From Mycobacterium simulans (GTDB taxonomy: Bacteria; Actinomycetota; Actinomycetes; Mycobacteriales; Mycobacteriaceae): DNA of 64,000 bases. The stretch is from positions 62,001-126,000 of the forward strand of contig NZ_OCVX01000007.1 in the NCBI RefSeq assembly GCF_900232995.1, in the 5' to 3' direction. Position numbers and translations under genes: made by a program. Positions 8,573 to 17,001 of this stretch are shown here, one piece after another. The notes under the pieces were generated by a model. The model did not search any database. It saw nothing but the letters and a program-made list of their open reading frames with translations, and was not told where the DNA came from. Within the stretch, counting starts at the first letter, position 1; each line of letters begins with the position of its first letter.

Positions 8573-8669
8573 GGACTAGACTTCGTTCGACAGCTTGGTG
8601 TTCGACGGCACCGCGTCGTCGTGCTGAGTGCGGACAGTCGGCGGCGGCATGTGCGGAGGGCAAACACAG

Positions 8670-9164
8670 ATGGGTGAAGTTCGTGTTGTCGGCATTCGCG
8701 TCGAGCAACCGCAGAACCAACCGGTGCTGTTGCTGCGCGAAGCCAACGGTGATCGGTATCTGCCGATTTGGATCGGCCAGTCGGAGGCGGCGGCCATCGC
8801 GCTGGAACAGCAAGGCGTCGAGCCACCTCGTCCGCTGACGCACGATCTGATCAGGGATGTCATTGCAGCGCTTGGGCATTCGCTCAAGGAGGTGCGGATC
8901 GTCGATCTTCAGGAGGGTACTTTTTACGCCGATTTAATCTTCGACCGCGATATCAAGGTATCGGCACGCCCCTCCGACTCGGTTGCGATCGCACTACGGG
9001 TCGGTGTTCCGATCTACGTTGAGGAGGCAGTCCTCGCCCAGGCCGGTTTGCTGATACCCGACGAGAGCGACGAAGAGAGCGACAGCGCTGTTCGCGAAGA
9101 CGAAGTCGAGAAGTTCAAGGAGTTTCTCGACAGTGTGTCACCCGACGATTTCAAGGCGACCTAG
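8670..9164 (+). CDS. DUF151 family protein (bifunctional nuclease-like)
   Basis: A 164-aa protein of the DUF151 (BFN domain) family, starting MGEVRVVGIR. Conserved features include LPIWIGQSEA near residue 35 and RPSDSVAIALR near 105. Plant and Thermotoga relatives have been described as nucleases or structural homologues; in mycobacteria (Rv1829) the function is not settled. The frame opens at 8628 but ATG 8670 is chosen from the conserved N-terminus and 164-aa length. It lies between two MerR genes; the stop codon is the edge of a 57-bp tandem repeat. Confidence 0.85.
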   Translation: MGEVRVVGIRVEQPQNQPVLLLREANGDRYLPIWIGQSEAAAIALEQQGVEPPRPLTHDLIRDVIAALGHSLKEVRIVDLQEGTFYADLIFDRDIKVSARPSDSVAIALRVGVPIYVEEAVLAQAGLLIPDESDEESDSAVREDEVEKFKEFLDSVSPDDFKAT

Positions 9165-9334
9165 CCCGCCGACGATGCGCGCCGGGACGGCGGGCTGAGG
9201 AGGTGGGCAATTAGGCCTGAGCCCGCCGACGATGCGCGCCGGGACGGCGGGCTGAGGAGGTGGGCAATTAGGCCTGAGCCCGCCGACGATGCGCGCCGGG
9301 ACGGCGGGCTGAGGAGGTGGGCAATTAGGCCTGA
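9164..9334 (+). repeat. 57-bp VNTR, three copies
   Basis: Three copies of a 57-bp unit start at 9164, 9221 and 9278, each beginning GCCCGCCGACGATGCGCGCC and ending near GGGCAATTAGGCCTGA. The copies appear identical. The array starts at the last base of the DUF151 stop codon. The wording is that of intergenic mycobacterial VNTR/MIRU elements, and M. tuberculosis has a VNTR at the equivalent place as far as I recall. From 9335 to 9584 follows non-coding sequence presumably holding the promoter of the next MerR gene; I see no other feature in it. Confidence 0.92.
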
Positions 9335-9584
9335 GCTGAGAACTTGCTGCCAAACGTCACGGATGAGTCTCATCTCACACACTGCGGGGTCGACACGCCT
9401 GGCGGATATCGCCCACAAACCCAGGCGGCGGCCATACTTTGAGGACGATTGATGATCAACCGGGAGCACAGCAGCAAGCGAAAAGCGTATGCTCTCTAGC
9501 ACTCGGGCCTGAGAAAACGTGGCTGTCCGAGGCAGCCAGTGACGCAGCTATTGACATAGAGCGCGATCGGCGAGAGGAAGCACC

Positions 9585-10211
9585 GTGAGCGAGCAGCCAC
9601 GTCAAGGACAGCTGGATCTTGCTGACCACGCGGCCACCAATGGTGCCGACGACGGCGCCGTAATGAGCCGGCCCGTGCAGCCCGGACTCTTCCCCGACGA
9701 TTCCGTGCCCGACGAGCTGGTCGGCTACCGCGGCCCAAGCGCCTGTCAGATCGCCGGAATCACTTACCGGCAGCTGGACTATTGGGCACGCACATCGCTG
9801 GTTGTCCCCTCGATCCGCAGCGCCGCAGGATCCGGCAGCCAGCGGCTCTACTCCTTCAAGGACATCCTCGTCCTCAAGATCGTCAAACGCCTGCTCGACA
9901 CCGGTATTTCGCTGCACAACATCCGGGTCGCGGTCGACCATTTGCGCCAGCGCGGTGTCCAGGATCTAGCCAACATCACGTTGTTCTCCGATGGCACCAC
10001 GGTCTACGAATGCACATCTGCCGAGGAAGTCGTCGACCTCCTGCAAGGTGGCCAGGGCGTGTTCGGCATCGCCGTCTCGGGTGCGATGCGTGAGCTGACC
10101 GGCGTCATCGCCGATTTCCACGGCGAGCGTGCCGATGGTGGCGAGTCGATTGCCGCCCCGGAGGACGAGCTGGCATCGCGGCGCAAGCATCGCGACCGCA
10201 AGATCGGCTAG
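9585..10211 (+). CDS. MerR-family transcriptional regulator (Rv1830-like)
   Basis: A 208-aa regulator with a MerR winged-helix domain in its centre: AGITYRQLDYWARTSLV, GSGSQRLYSF and FKDILVLKIVKRLLD cover about residues 50-105. The N-terminal 35 residues are acidic and probably disordered. GTG 9585 follows a GAGAGGAAG ribosome-binding site at good distance. In M. tuberculosis the orthologue lies at this position between the DUF151 gene and gcvB and has been linked to cell-division and drug-tolerance phenotypes. No metal-binding cysteines are visible, so the signal is unknown. It is the second MerR gene within 2 kb, not a recent duplicate. Confidence 0.85.
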   Translation: MSEQPRQGQLDLADHAATNGADDGAVMSRPVQPGLFPDDSVPDELVGYRGPSACQIAGITYRQLDYWARTSLVVPSIRSAAGSGSQRLYSFKDILVLKIVKRLLDTGISLHNIRVAVDHLRQRGVQDLANITLFSDGTTVYECTSAEEVVDLLQGGQGVFGIAVSGAMRELTGVIADFHGERADGGESIAAPEDELASRRKHRDRKIG

Positions 10212-10268
10212 CCGCACCGGAGACACCCGGCCGAGTAGCCTAGGCCTAAACTGGTATAAGCATCGCTC

Positions 10269-10500
10269 TAGCGCGGGAGAGTTCCGTGGCTGCCAGCTAC
10301 GGACGCCGAAGGAGCAATACCTCTCCGTCAACCTCTCAGGCACCAGGACCGCGCCAGATAACGATGCCTCTGGAAAGCGGTGGCGACCTGGAGATTTCCA
10401 GCGGTTGCCACCCGCCGATGGGGAAAGGCGCCGCGACGCATGCCGGCGCCGAATCTCTCAGGCGCCCGACGAACGGGTGAAGACAGAGGGAGAGGGCCGC
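10269..10500 (+). promoter_or_regulatory. Tandem glycine riboswitch upstream of gcvB
   Basis: Two glycine aptamers lie in series. The first (about 10271-10378) has GCGGGAGAG, GCCGAAGGAGCAA, CCTCTCAGGCACC and GGACCG. The second (about 10380-10497) has CTGGAGA, GCCGATGGGGAAA, ATCTCTCAGGCGCC and ACAGAGGGAGAGG. These are the conserved elements of the gcvT-type glycine riboswitch. It ends about 45 nt before the gcvB start, so it should switch gcvB on when glycine is high. Open frames that appear within it are artefacts of its GC-rich sequence. Confidence 0.9.
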
Positions 10501-10544
10501 GAGTCCGTTTCCCTTTGGGGTGCCTAGTCGTCAGGAGTTCCGCC

Positions 10545-13394
10545 TTGACCGAACATTCGAAGCTTTTCGCGTCCGACCATTCAACGTTTGCCGACCGGCA
10601 CATCGGCCTGGACAGTCAGGCCATCGCGAGCATGCTTGCGGTCATCGGTGTCTACTCACTCGATGACCTGGCGACAAAGGCGGTCCCGACGGGCATCCTC
10701 GATCCGCTGACCGGTATCGGCGCGGCACCGGGTCTGGACCGGCTCCCACCGGCCGCCAGCGAGGCCGAGGCACTTTCGGAATTGCGGGCGCTGGCCGATG
10801 CGAACACCGTCGCCGTGTCGATGATTGGCCAGGGTTACTACGACACATTCACCCCCCAGGTGCTGGTACGCAACATCCTCGAGAACCCGGCCTGGTATAC
10901 GGCCTATACGCCGTACCAGCCAGAGATAAGTCAGGGTCGACTGGAAGCCCTGCTGAACTTCCAGACCATGGTCACCGATCTCACCGGCCTCGAGATCGCG
11001 AACGCATCGATGCTCGACGAGGGCACCGCAGCCGCAGAGGCCATGACGCTCATGCATCGCGCAGCGCGCGGCCCGGCGAACCGGCTCGCTGTTGACGTCG
11101 ACGTGTTTACCCAGACGGCGGCGGTGCTGGCTACCCGCGCCAAACCGTTGGGCATCGAGATCGTGTCGGCCGACCTGCGCGAGGGGCTGCCAGACGGCGA
11201 GTTCTTTGGCGTCATCGCCCAGCTTCCCGGGGCCAGTGGCCGGATCACGGACTGGGCCGCTTTAGTGGAGCAGGCCCACGAGCGTGGCGCGCTGGTGGCC
11301 ATCGGCGCCGACCTGTTGGCGCTAACACTGATCACCCCGCCCGGCGAGATCAGCGCGGACGTGGCGTTCGGCACCACCCAACGTCTTGGTGTACCAATGG
11401 GATTCGGCGGTCCGCACGCCGGCTACCTGGCAGTACACGCCAAGCATGCCCGTCAACTGCCCGGCCGGCTGGTTGGAGTATCAGTCGACAGCGACGGCAC
11501 GCCCGCATATCGCTTGGCGCTGCAGACACGCGAGCAGCACATCCGCCGCGACAAGGCGACCAGCAACATCTGCACCGCACAGGTGCTGTTGGCGGTAACG
11601 GCCGCCATGTACGCCAGCTATCACGGCTCCGACGGACTCAGCGCAATCGCTCGACGGGTACACGCGTATGCCGAGACCATCGCCGGCGCCCTCGGCGATG
11701 CGCTGGTGCACGACAAGTACTTCGACACGGTGTTGGCCCGGGTGCCGGGGCGTGCCGATGAGGTGTTGGCCGCAGCCAAGGCGAATGGTGTCAACTTGTG
11801 GCGCGTCGACGCCGACCACGTGTCGGTCGCATGCGACGAGGCCACTACCGACGCCCACGTGGCCGTAGTCCTGGATGCGTTCGGTGTATCGGCTACCGAC
11901 CCGGCGCGTGTCGATATCGCAACGCGCACATCGGAATTCCTGACCCACCCCGCGTTCACCCAGTACCGCACCGAAACGGCGATGATGCGGTACCTGCGGA
12001 CCCTGGCGGACAAAGATATCGCTTTGGACCGCAGCATGATTCCGCTCGGCTCATGCACGATGAAACTCAACGCCGCCACCGAGATGGAGTCCATCACCTG
12101 GCCGGAATTCGCACGTCAGCATCCGTTTGCCCCCGCATCCGACAGTGCCGGGCTGCGTCGTCTGATCGCCGATCTGGAGCGCTGGCTAGTGGCGATCACC
12201 GGCTACGACGCGGTCTCGCTGCAACCCAACGCAGGCTCGCAAGGCGAGTACGCCGGCCTGCTGGCGATCCACGAATACCACGCCAGCCGAGGGGAACCGC
12301 ACCGCGATATCTGCCTGATCCCGTCCAGCGCGCACGGCACCAACGCCGCGTCTGCCGCGTTGGCCGGGATGCGGGTGGTCGTGGTGGGCTGTCACGATAA
12401 TGGCGACGTCGACCTCGACGATCTGCGCGCCAAGGTCAGCGCCCATGCCGATCGGCTGGCGGCGCTCATGATCACCTACCCGTCCACGCACGGCGTCTAC
12501 GAGCACGACATCGCCGATATCTGCGCCGCCGTGCACGACGCCGGTGGCCAGGTGTACGTCGACGGCGCCAACCTCAACGCGCTGGTCGGCCTGGCCCGGC
12601 CGGGCAAGTTTGGCGGCGACGTCAGCCACCTCAACCTGCATAAGACTTTCTGCATCCCGCACGGCGGCGGTGGCCCGGGTGTCGGGCCGGTCGCGGTGCG
12701 CTCGCACTTGGCCCCGTTCCTGCCGGGTCACCCGTTCGCACCGGAATTGCCTGCGGGGCATCCGGTCTCGTCGGCACCCTACGGGTCGGCATCGATCCTG
12801 CCGATCACCTGGGCGTATATCAGGATGATGGGTGCCGACGGTCTGCGCGCGGCGTCGCTGACCGCGATCACGTCGGCCAACTACATCGCCCGCCGTCTCG
12901 ACGAGTACTTCCCGGTGCTGTACACCGGCGAGAACGGGATGGTGGCCCACGAGTGCATCCTGGATCTGCGCGGTATCACCAAGGCAACCGGCGTCACCGT
13001 CGACGATGTCGCAAAACGGCTGGCGGACTACGGCTTTCACGCGCCAACCATGAGTTTCCCGGTTGCGGGGACGCTTATGGTCGAACCCACCGAGAGCGAG
13101 AGCCTGGCCGAGGTGGACGCGTTCTGCGAGGCCATGATCGGCATCCGCGCCGAGATCGACAAAGTCGGAGCCGGACTTTGGCCTGCCGACGACAATCCGT
13201 TGCGGGGCGCACCCCACACGGCTGAGTGCCTGCTGGTGTCCGATTGGAACCATCCGTACACCCGCGAGGAAGCCGCCTACCCGCTGGGCGCGACTTTCCG
13301 ACCCAAAGTCTGGCCGCCCGTGCGGCGCATCGACGGCGCCTACGGCGACCGCAATCTGGTGTGCTCGTGCCCGCCGGTGGAAGCGTTCGCCTAA
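10545..13394 (+). CDS. gcvB: Glycine dehydrogenase (decarboxylating), P protein
   Basis: Fused-type P protein of the glycine cleavage system, 949 aa, a PLP enzyme that decarboxylates glycine and loads the aminomethyl group on the GcvH lipoyl arm. The PLP lysine is in NLHKTFCIPHGGGG (about residue 700); GTMKL-type and SCTMKLNA motifs are intact. The frame is open from 10380 through the riboswitch, but TTG 10545 (product LTEHSKLFAS) preceded by CAGGAG is the likely start; a further downstream start at the SDHSTFADRH region cannot be excluded. Control by the adjacent tandem glycine riboswitch is strongly implied. Confidence 0.95.
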   Translation: MTEHSKLFASDHSTFADRHIGLDSQAIASMLAVIGVYSLDDLATKAVPTGILDPLTGIGAAPGLDRLPPAASEAEALSELRALADANTVAVSMIGQGYYDTFTPQVLVRNILENPAWYTAYTPYQPEISQGRLEALLNFQTMVTDLTGLEIANASMLDEGTAAAEAMTLMHRAARGPANRLAVDVDVFTQTAAVLATRAKPLGIEIVSADLREGLPDGEFFGVIAQLPGASGRITDWAALVEQAHERGALVAIGADLLALTLITPPGEISADVAFGTTQRLGVPMGFGGPHAGYLAVHAKHARQLPGRLVGVSVDSDGTPAYRLALQTREQHIRRDKATSNICTAQVLLAVTAAMYASYHGSDGLSAIARRVHAYAETIAGALGDALVHDKYFDTVLARVPGRADEVLAAAKANGVNLWRVDADHVSVACDEATTDAHVAVVLDAFGVSATDPARVDIATRTSEFLTHPAFTQYRTETAMMRYLRTLADKDIALDRSMIPLGSCTMKLNAATEMESITWPEFARQHPFAPASDSAGLRRLIADLERWLVAITGYDAVSLQPNAGSQGEYAGLLAIHEYHASRGEPHRDICLIPSSAHGTNAASAALAGMRVVVVGCHDNGDVDLDDLRAKVSAHADRLAALMITYPSTHGVYEHDIADICAAVHDAGGQVYVDGANLNALVGLARPGKFGGDVSHLNLHKTFCIPHGGGGPGVGPVAVRSHLAPFLPGHPFAPELPAGHPVSSAPYGSASILPITWAYIRMMGADGLRAASLTAITSANYIARRLDEYFPVLYTGENGMVAHECILDLRGITKATGVTVDDVAKRLADYGFHAPTMSFPVAGTLMVEPTESESLAEVDAFCEAMIGIRAEIDKVGAGLWPADDNPLRGAPHTAECLLVSDWNHPYTREEAAYPLGATFRPKVWPPVRRIDGAYGDRNLVCSCPPVEAFA

Positions 13395-13398
13395 CGGG

Positions 13399-14259
13399 TC
13401 AACCGAAGCGCTCGACGATCGCGGTGGCGATGCGGTCGGGTGCGTCCTCTTGGATGTAATGCTTGGCGGTCGGTAACTCGACGAGGACGTGATCCGGAAA
13501 CGTCCTGCGCATGCGGGGGATTGACGGACCGGGCCTAAATGCCATGTCCTTCATCCCCCAAACCAACAGAGCGGGCTTGGCACCCAACTTGGCGGGCACT
13601 TCCTGGGCGAGCCGCGCGAGCAATGGGTGGGCGGCCAGTATCTGCTTGGGCATCTCGGCAACGCCCACCCGGGCCGCGGCGTCGGGCTGCACCGCGCGGT
13701 AGTGGGTCATTACCGCGTCGCTCGGGCGGTGCTCAGTTCCCGCGGGGATCAGCCGCTCGACGAAGAAGTTGCGCTTCAGGATCGCGTACTGCATCGGTGG
13801 GCTGGACATCACCCTGCTGAACGCCTTCGTCGCCAGCGTGTCCGCCGGCCAGAACCACGTGTTGCCCAACACGACGCCGCGCACCCGGTCGGCACGCTCG
13901 ATGCCGACCGCCAGGCCGATCGGTCCACCCCAGTCCTGGCCCATCGTCAGGTAGCCCTCCAGGCCCAGGTGATCGACGAATTCGCCGATCACCTGCGCGT
14001 GCTCGTCGATCTTGTACCCGAATCCCGAGGGGCGCTCCGATAGCCCAAAACCCAGATAATCCGGAGCGATACAACGGAAACGGCTCCGCAATGCGACGAT
14101 GATGTGCCGATACAGGAAACTCCACGTCGGGTTGCCGTGACACAACAGAATCGGCGGACCCTCGCCCTCGTCGACGTAGTGGACCCGCCCGCGCGAGCTA
14201 TCGAACCAGCGCGACTCGAACGGATACAGCTGCGGATCCGGTGTGAATGTGACAGTCAT
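13399..14259 (-). CDS. Haloalkane dehalogenase-like alpha/beta hydrolase (Rv1833c-like)
   Basis: A 286-aa alpha/beta hydrolase with the haloalkane dehalogenase layout: HGNPTW oxyanion segment near residue 40, nucleophile elbow GQDWGGPIG with Asp near residue 110, and a catalytic His near the C-terminus (TAKHYIQED). HLD-III type enzymes hydrolyse carbon-halogen bonds; M. tuberculosis-complex homologues (the DmbC group) have been studied. Real substrates in the cell are unknown. ATG 14259 is preceded by AGGAGAG. It is divergent from the next hydrolase gene with about 40 bp between starts and converges on gcvB with only 4 bp separation. Confidence 0.85.
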   Translation of the reverse strand: MTVTFTPDPQLYPFESRWFDSSRGRVHYVDEGEGPPILLCHGNPTWSFLYRHIIVALRSRFRCIAPDYLGFGLSERPSGFGYKIDEHAQVIGEFVDHLGLEGYLTMGQDWGGPIGLAVGIERADRVRGVVLGNTWFWPADTLATKAFSRVMSSPPMQYAILKRNFFVERLIPAGTEHRPSDAVMTHYRAVQPDAAARVGVAEMPKQILAAHPLLARLAQEVPAKLGAKPALLVWGMKDMAFRPGPSIPRMRRTFPDHVLVELPTAKHYIQEDAPDRIATAIVERFG

Positions 14260-14298
14260 GACTCTCCTCTGGTGCGTTCACGATGGTATGCCCGAAGG

Positions 14299-15165
14299 GT
14301 GACATCACCGAGTATTCGTGACTGGCGCGACGGTGGCCGTTGGTTGCACACGCCGATAGGAAAAGTGTTCGTTCGGTCGAGACCGGGTGAAGCGCCGACC
14401 GTGTTGCTGCTGCACGGCTATCCGTCCAGTTCGTTTGACTTCCGTGCCGTGCTCCCGCATCTGGCCGGCCATGCCTGGATGACGATGGACTTTCTGGGCT
14501 TCGGCTTGTCCGACAAGCCGCGCCCGCACCGCTACAGCCTTCTCGAGCAGGCCGACCTGGTGCAGACCGTAGTCACCCAAACCACGACCGGCCCGGTGGT
14601 GGTGCTTGCCCACGACATGGGCACGTCGGTAACCACCGAGCTGCTGGCCCGCGATCTGGCCGGCCAGCTGCCCTTCGAGCTGCAACGTGCGGTGCTCAGC
14701 AATGGCAGCGTGATCCTGGAGCGCGCCAGCCTAAGGCCGATCCAGAAGCTGCTGCGCAGCCCGCTGGGACCGATCGCCGCCCGGCTGGGCAGCCGCGGCG
14801 CCTTCAAGCGGGGCCTTAGCAGAGTTTTTTCGCCCGCGCACCCGCTGTCGGCCGACGAGGCGCAGGCCCAATGGGAATTGTTGTGCTACAACGACGGCAA
14901 CCGGATACCGCACCTGCTGATCAGCTACCTCGAGGAGCGGGTGCGGTACGCGCAGCGTTGGCATGGCGCCGTGCGCGATTGGCCCAAACCGCTTGGCTTC
15001 GTATGGGGACTCGACGATCCCGTGGCAACAACGGACGTGCTCAAGGGTTTACGGGAATTGCGTCCGAGCGGTGCAGTCGTTGAACTGGCCGGCTTGGGCC
15101 ACTACCCGCAGGTCGAGGCGCCGAAGGCGTACGCCGACGCCGCGCTGTCACTGCTCGTCGAATAG
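14299..15165 (+). CDS. lipZ: Alpha/beta hydrolase (LipZ-like)
   Basis: A 288-aa alpha/beta hydrolase. The oxyanion HGYPSSSFDF segment is near residue 35, and the nucleophile elbow reads LAHDMGTSV, so the nucleophile is Asp rather than Ser. That pattern belongs to epoxide hydrolase/dehalogenase-type enzymes, not true lipases, although the orthologue Rv1834 is named lipZ. The catalytic His is in LGHYPQVEAP at the C-terminus. GTG 14299 (VTSPSIRDW) is selected because upstream frame extension would overlap the divergent gene. It converges with the CocE-type gene, whose stop is 4 bp away. Confidence 0.82.
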   Translation: MTSPSIRDWRDGGRWLHTPIGKVFVRSRPGEAPTVLLLHGYPSSSFDFRAVLPHLAGHAWMTMDFLGFGLSDKPRPHRYSLLEQADLVQTVVTQTTTGPVVVLAHDMGTSVTTELLARDLAGQLPFELQRAVLSNGSVILERASLRPIQKLLRSPLGPIAARLGSRGAFKRGLSRVFSPAHPLSADEAQAQWELLCYNDGNRIPHLLISYLEERVRYAQRWHGAVRDWPKPLGFVWGLDDPVATTDVLKGLRELRPSGAVVELAGLGHYPQVEAPKAYADAALSLLVE

Positions 15166-15169
15166 CCGG

Positions 15170-16978
15170 CTATGGGTGTACGACGGGCAGATCGATACGG
15201 GAGGCATGCGACCGGCTGCGGTAGACGCACACGGTCGGTGGTCCGCCCGGCAGGATCGCGAAGTGGCTCGCGTCGGCGCCAGCGATCGCGATGCGGATGC
15301 GGTGCCCCGGCTGGAACAGGTACGACGTCGGCAGCAGGTCGAACGTCAGCTCGGCAATCTCGCCTGAGACGAGGGGCTGCGCGTCGCTGCGCTTGAACGT
15401 TCGGTATGGGACGGTCTGGCGGTACAGCGGCGCGTCGCTGAGCCGACGGTTGATGGCGCGCAGCTGACCCTCGGTGATGTAGGAGACGCGACCGCGCCGA
15501 TCAACGTCTTCGAGATAGACGAAAAATGTGCCGTCGCTGGCTGTCGAGGTCACGAACAGCGTGATTACCGGATGACCGGTCACCTCCAGGGGGTGCTCGA
15601 GCCGTGCAGAGGTGTAGGTCAGCAGCTTGGCGTCCTGGGCGTTGCGGTCCGGGTAGCGAATGTGTCCACCGATGCCCACCTGCGCATGCCAGCGTGAGTG
15701 CTCCCCGGTTCCGGCTGTCTGATCCACCGCGTACTCATCCGCGCCGCTGTCGGAATCGGGCGGGTTCAGGCTGAGCTGTCGCTCTGCGGCGAGGTAGTAG
15801 CTTTGCCTGGTTGCGGGCGGCGGCCAGGTGTCGGCCGACTTCCAACGGTCTTCGACCATGGTGAAGTAGTGAACCGGCGGCTCTGAACCGATACCTGTAT
15901 CGATGCCCTTGAGGTGATGGTCGACGAACCGCAGCAGCTCGCTGTCGTGATCGAACACAGGCTTGCTCAGCCCGCGGAGGGGATCGACCTGCCAGCCGCC
16001 GGTGTGGTTCCACGGTCCCAGGGTCAGGCGGCTGCCGGGGGTGGAGATGGTCAGAAAGCGCTTTATCGCGGAATGCGCATATCCGCCGTCGAACCAGCCG
16101 CTGTAACTGTAGATGGCTGCCCCGGACGCCTCGATGTCGTGCCAATAGTTGTGCGGGCTAATGAGATCGAGGATGCCCGCCTCATCGTCACGGAAAGTCA
16201 ACGACCGCGTCAGCTTGTGGACGTCGTAGTTGTCGCGGTGTGCGGCGATGGCCCCATCTCGCAGTGAGCGGTCATGGTCGTCTTGCACCGGTTGCATGCC
16301 GGCCAGTGGGAGCTTGGCCCACCAGACCACCTCGTGCAAGGCATTGCGGTCGAGTGCGTCGTTGTAGCGTCCCCATGTTTCGGTGAACCAGGTGGCGTGG
16401 ATGCCGCCGGGGAACGCGATGTCGGTGTAGACGTCGAAGAGCGCGAAGCACGGCGCGGTCACCCGCACCGCGGGATGCTGGTTGACCAGCAGAAAGTCAG
16501 CCGACGTGCCGTCGTACGAATTTCCTAGCGCCGCGACTTTTCCGTTGCACCACGGCTGGCGCACGATCCAATCCACGATCTCGCCGCCGTCACGGATCTC
16601 GTCCGGGGACCATTCGCACCTGCGGGAGCCAAACGACGCGCCCGCTCCGCGCACATCCACATCGACCCACGCATAGCCGCTGGCAACGAAGCGTCTCCGG
16701 CGCCCCCTATCTGCGGCGATGTGCTGAAAGGGCTTGCCCCCGAGGAACATCCGCAACGGCCAGCGCAGCTCCATCGACCGGTAGTAACGGGTCTGATGCA
16801 GGATCGCGGGCAGCCGTGCGCCACTCGTCAGGTCCGCGGGCAGGTAGAGGTCGATGGCGATCCGCACCCCGTCGCGCATCGTCAAATAGCACGACGAGTA
16901 ACGCATGCCCCGGTATCTCCGGATCGCAGGCTTTGGGCAGTGGGTGATGTACCAGGCCGCATCCGAGCCGCTGTTCAC
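15170..16978 (-). CDS. CocE/NonD-family hydrolase
   Basis: A 602-aa serine hydrolase of the X-Pro dipeptidyl-peptidase/cocaine esterase superfamily. The N-terminal alpha/beta-hydrolase domain has MRDGVRIAIDLYLP, WVDVDVRGAGAS and the nucleophile elbow ALGNSYDGTSA with Ser about residue 145; the C-terminal third is the jelly-roll domain (PGHRIRIAIAGAD). Members cleave acyl esters or peptides; substrate unknown. GTG 16978 is used; an internal ATG at MRYSSCYL (about residue 25) is an alternative. It lies 23 bp downstream of the VWA-protein gene on the same strand and may be co-transcribed. Confidence 0.82.
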   Translation of the reverse strand: MNSGSDAAWYITHCPKPAIRRYRGMRYSSCYLTMRDGVRIAIDLYLPADLTSGARLPAILHQTRYYRSMELRWPLRMFLGGKPFQHIAADRGRRRRFVASGYAWVDVDVRGAGASFGSRRCEWSPDEIRDGGEIVDWIVRQPWCNGKVAALGNSYDGTSADFLLVNQHPAVRVTAPCFALFDVYTDIAFPGGIHATWFTETWGRYNDALDRNALHEVVWWAKLPLAGMQPVQDDHDRSLRDGAIAAHRDNYDVHKLTRSLTFRDDEAGILDLISPHNYWHDIEASGAAIYSYSGWFDGGYAHSAIKRFLTISTPGSRLTLGPWNHTGGWQVDPLRGLSKPVFDHDSELLRFVDHHLKGIDTGIGSEPPVHYFTMVEDRWKSADTWPPPATRQSYYLAAERQLSLNPPDSDSGADEYAVDQTAGTGEHSRWHAQVGIGGHIRYPDRNAQDAKLLTYTSARLEHPLEVTGHPVITLFVTSTASDGTFFVYLEDVDRRGRVSYITEGQLRAINRRLSDAPLYRQTVPYRTFKRSDAQPLVSGEIAELTFDLLPTSYLFQPGHRIRIAIAGADASHFAILPGGPPTVCVYRSRSHASRIDLPVVHP

Positions 16979-17001
16979 GATGGGACCTTTGCGGCAGCCG
17001 A

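Noticed and set aside
9138..9502. Repetitive minus-strand open frames over the VNTR, and the idea of a CRISPR array
   Set aside because: The units are direct tandem repeats with no spacers; translation is a by-product of the repeat.
10129..10527. Open frames between the MerR gene and gcvB that could be small proteins
   Set aside because: They lie in the two glycine aptamers; conserved RNA elements explain the sequence better.
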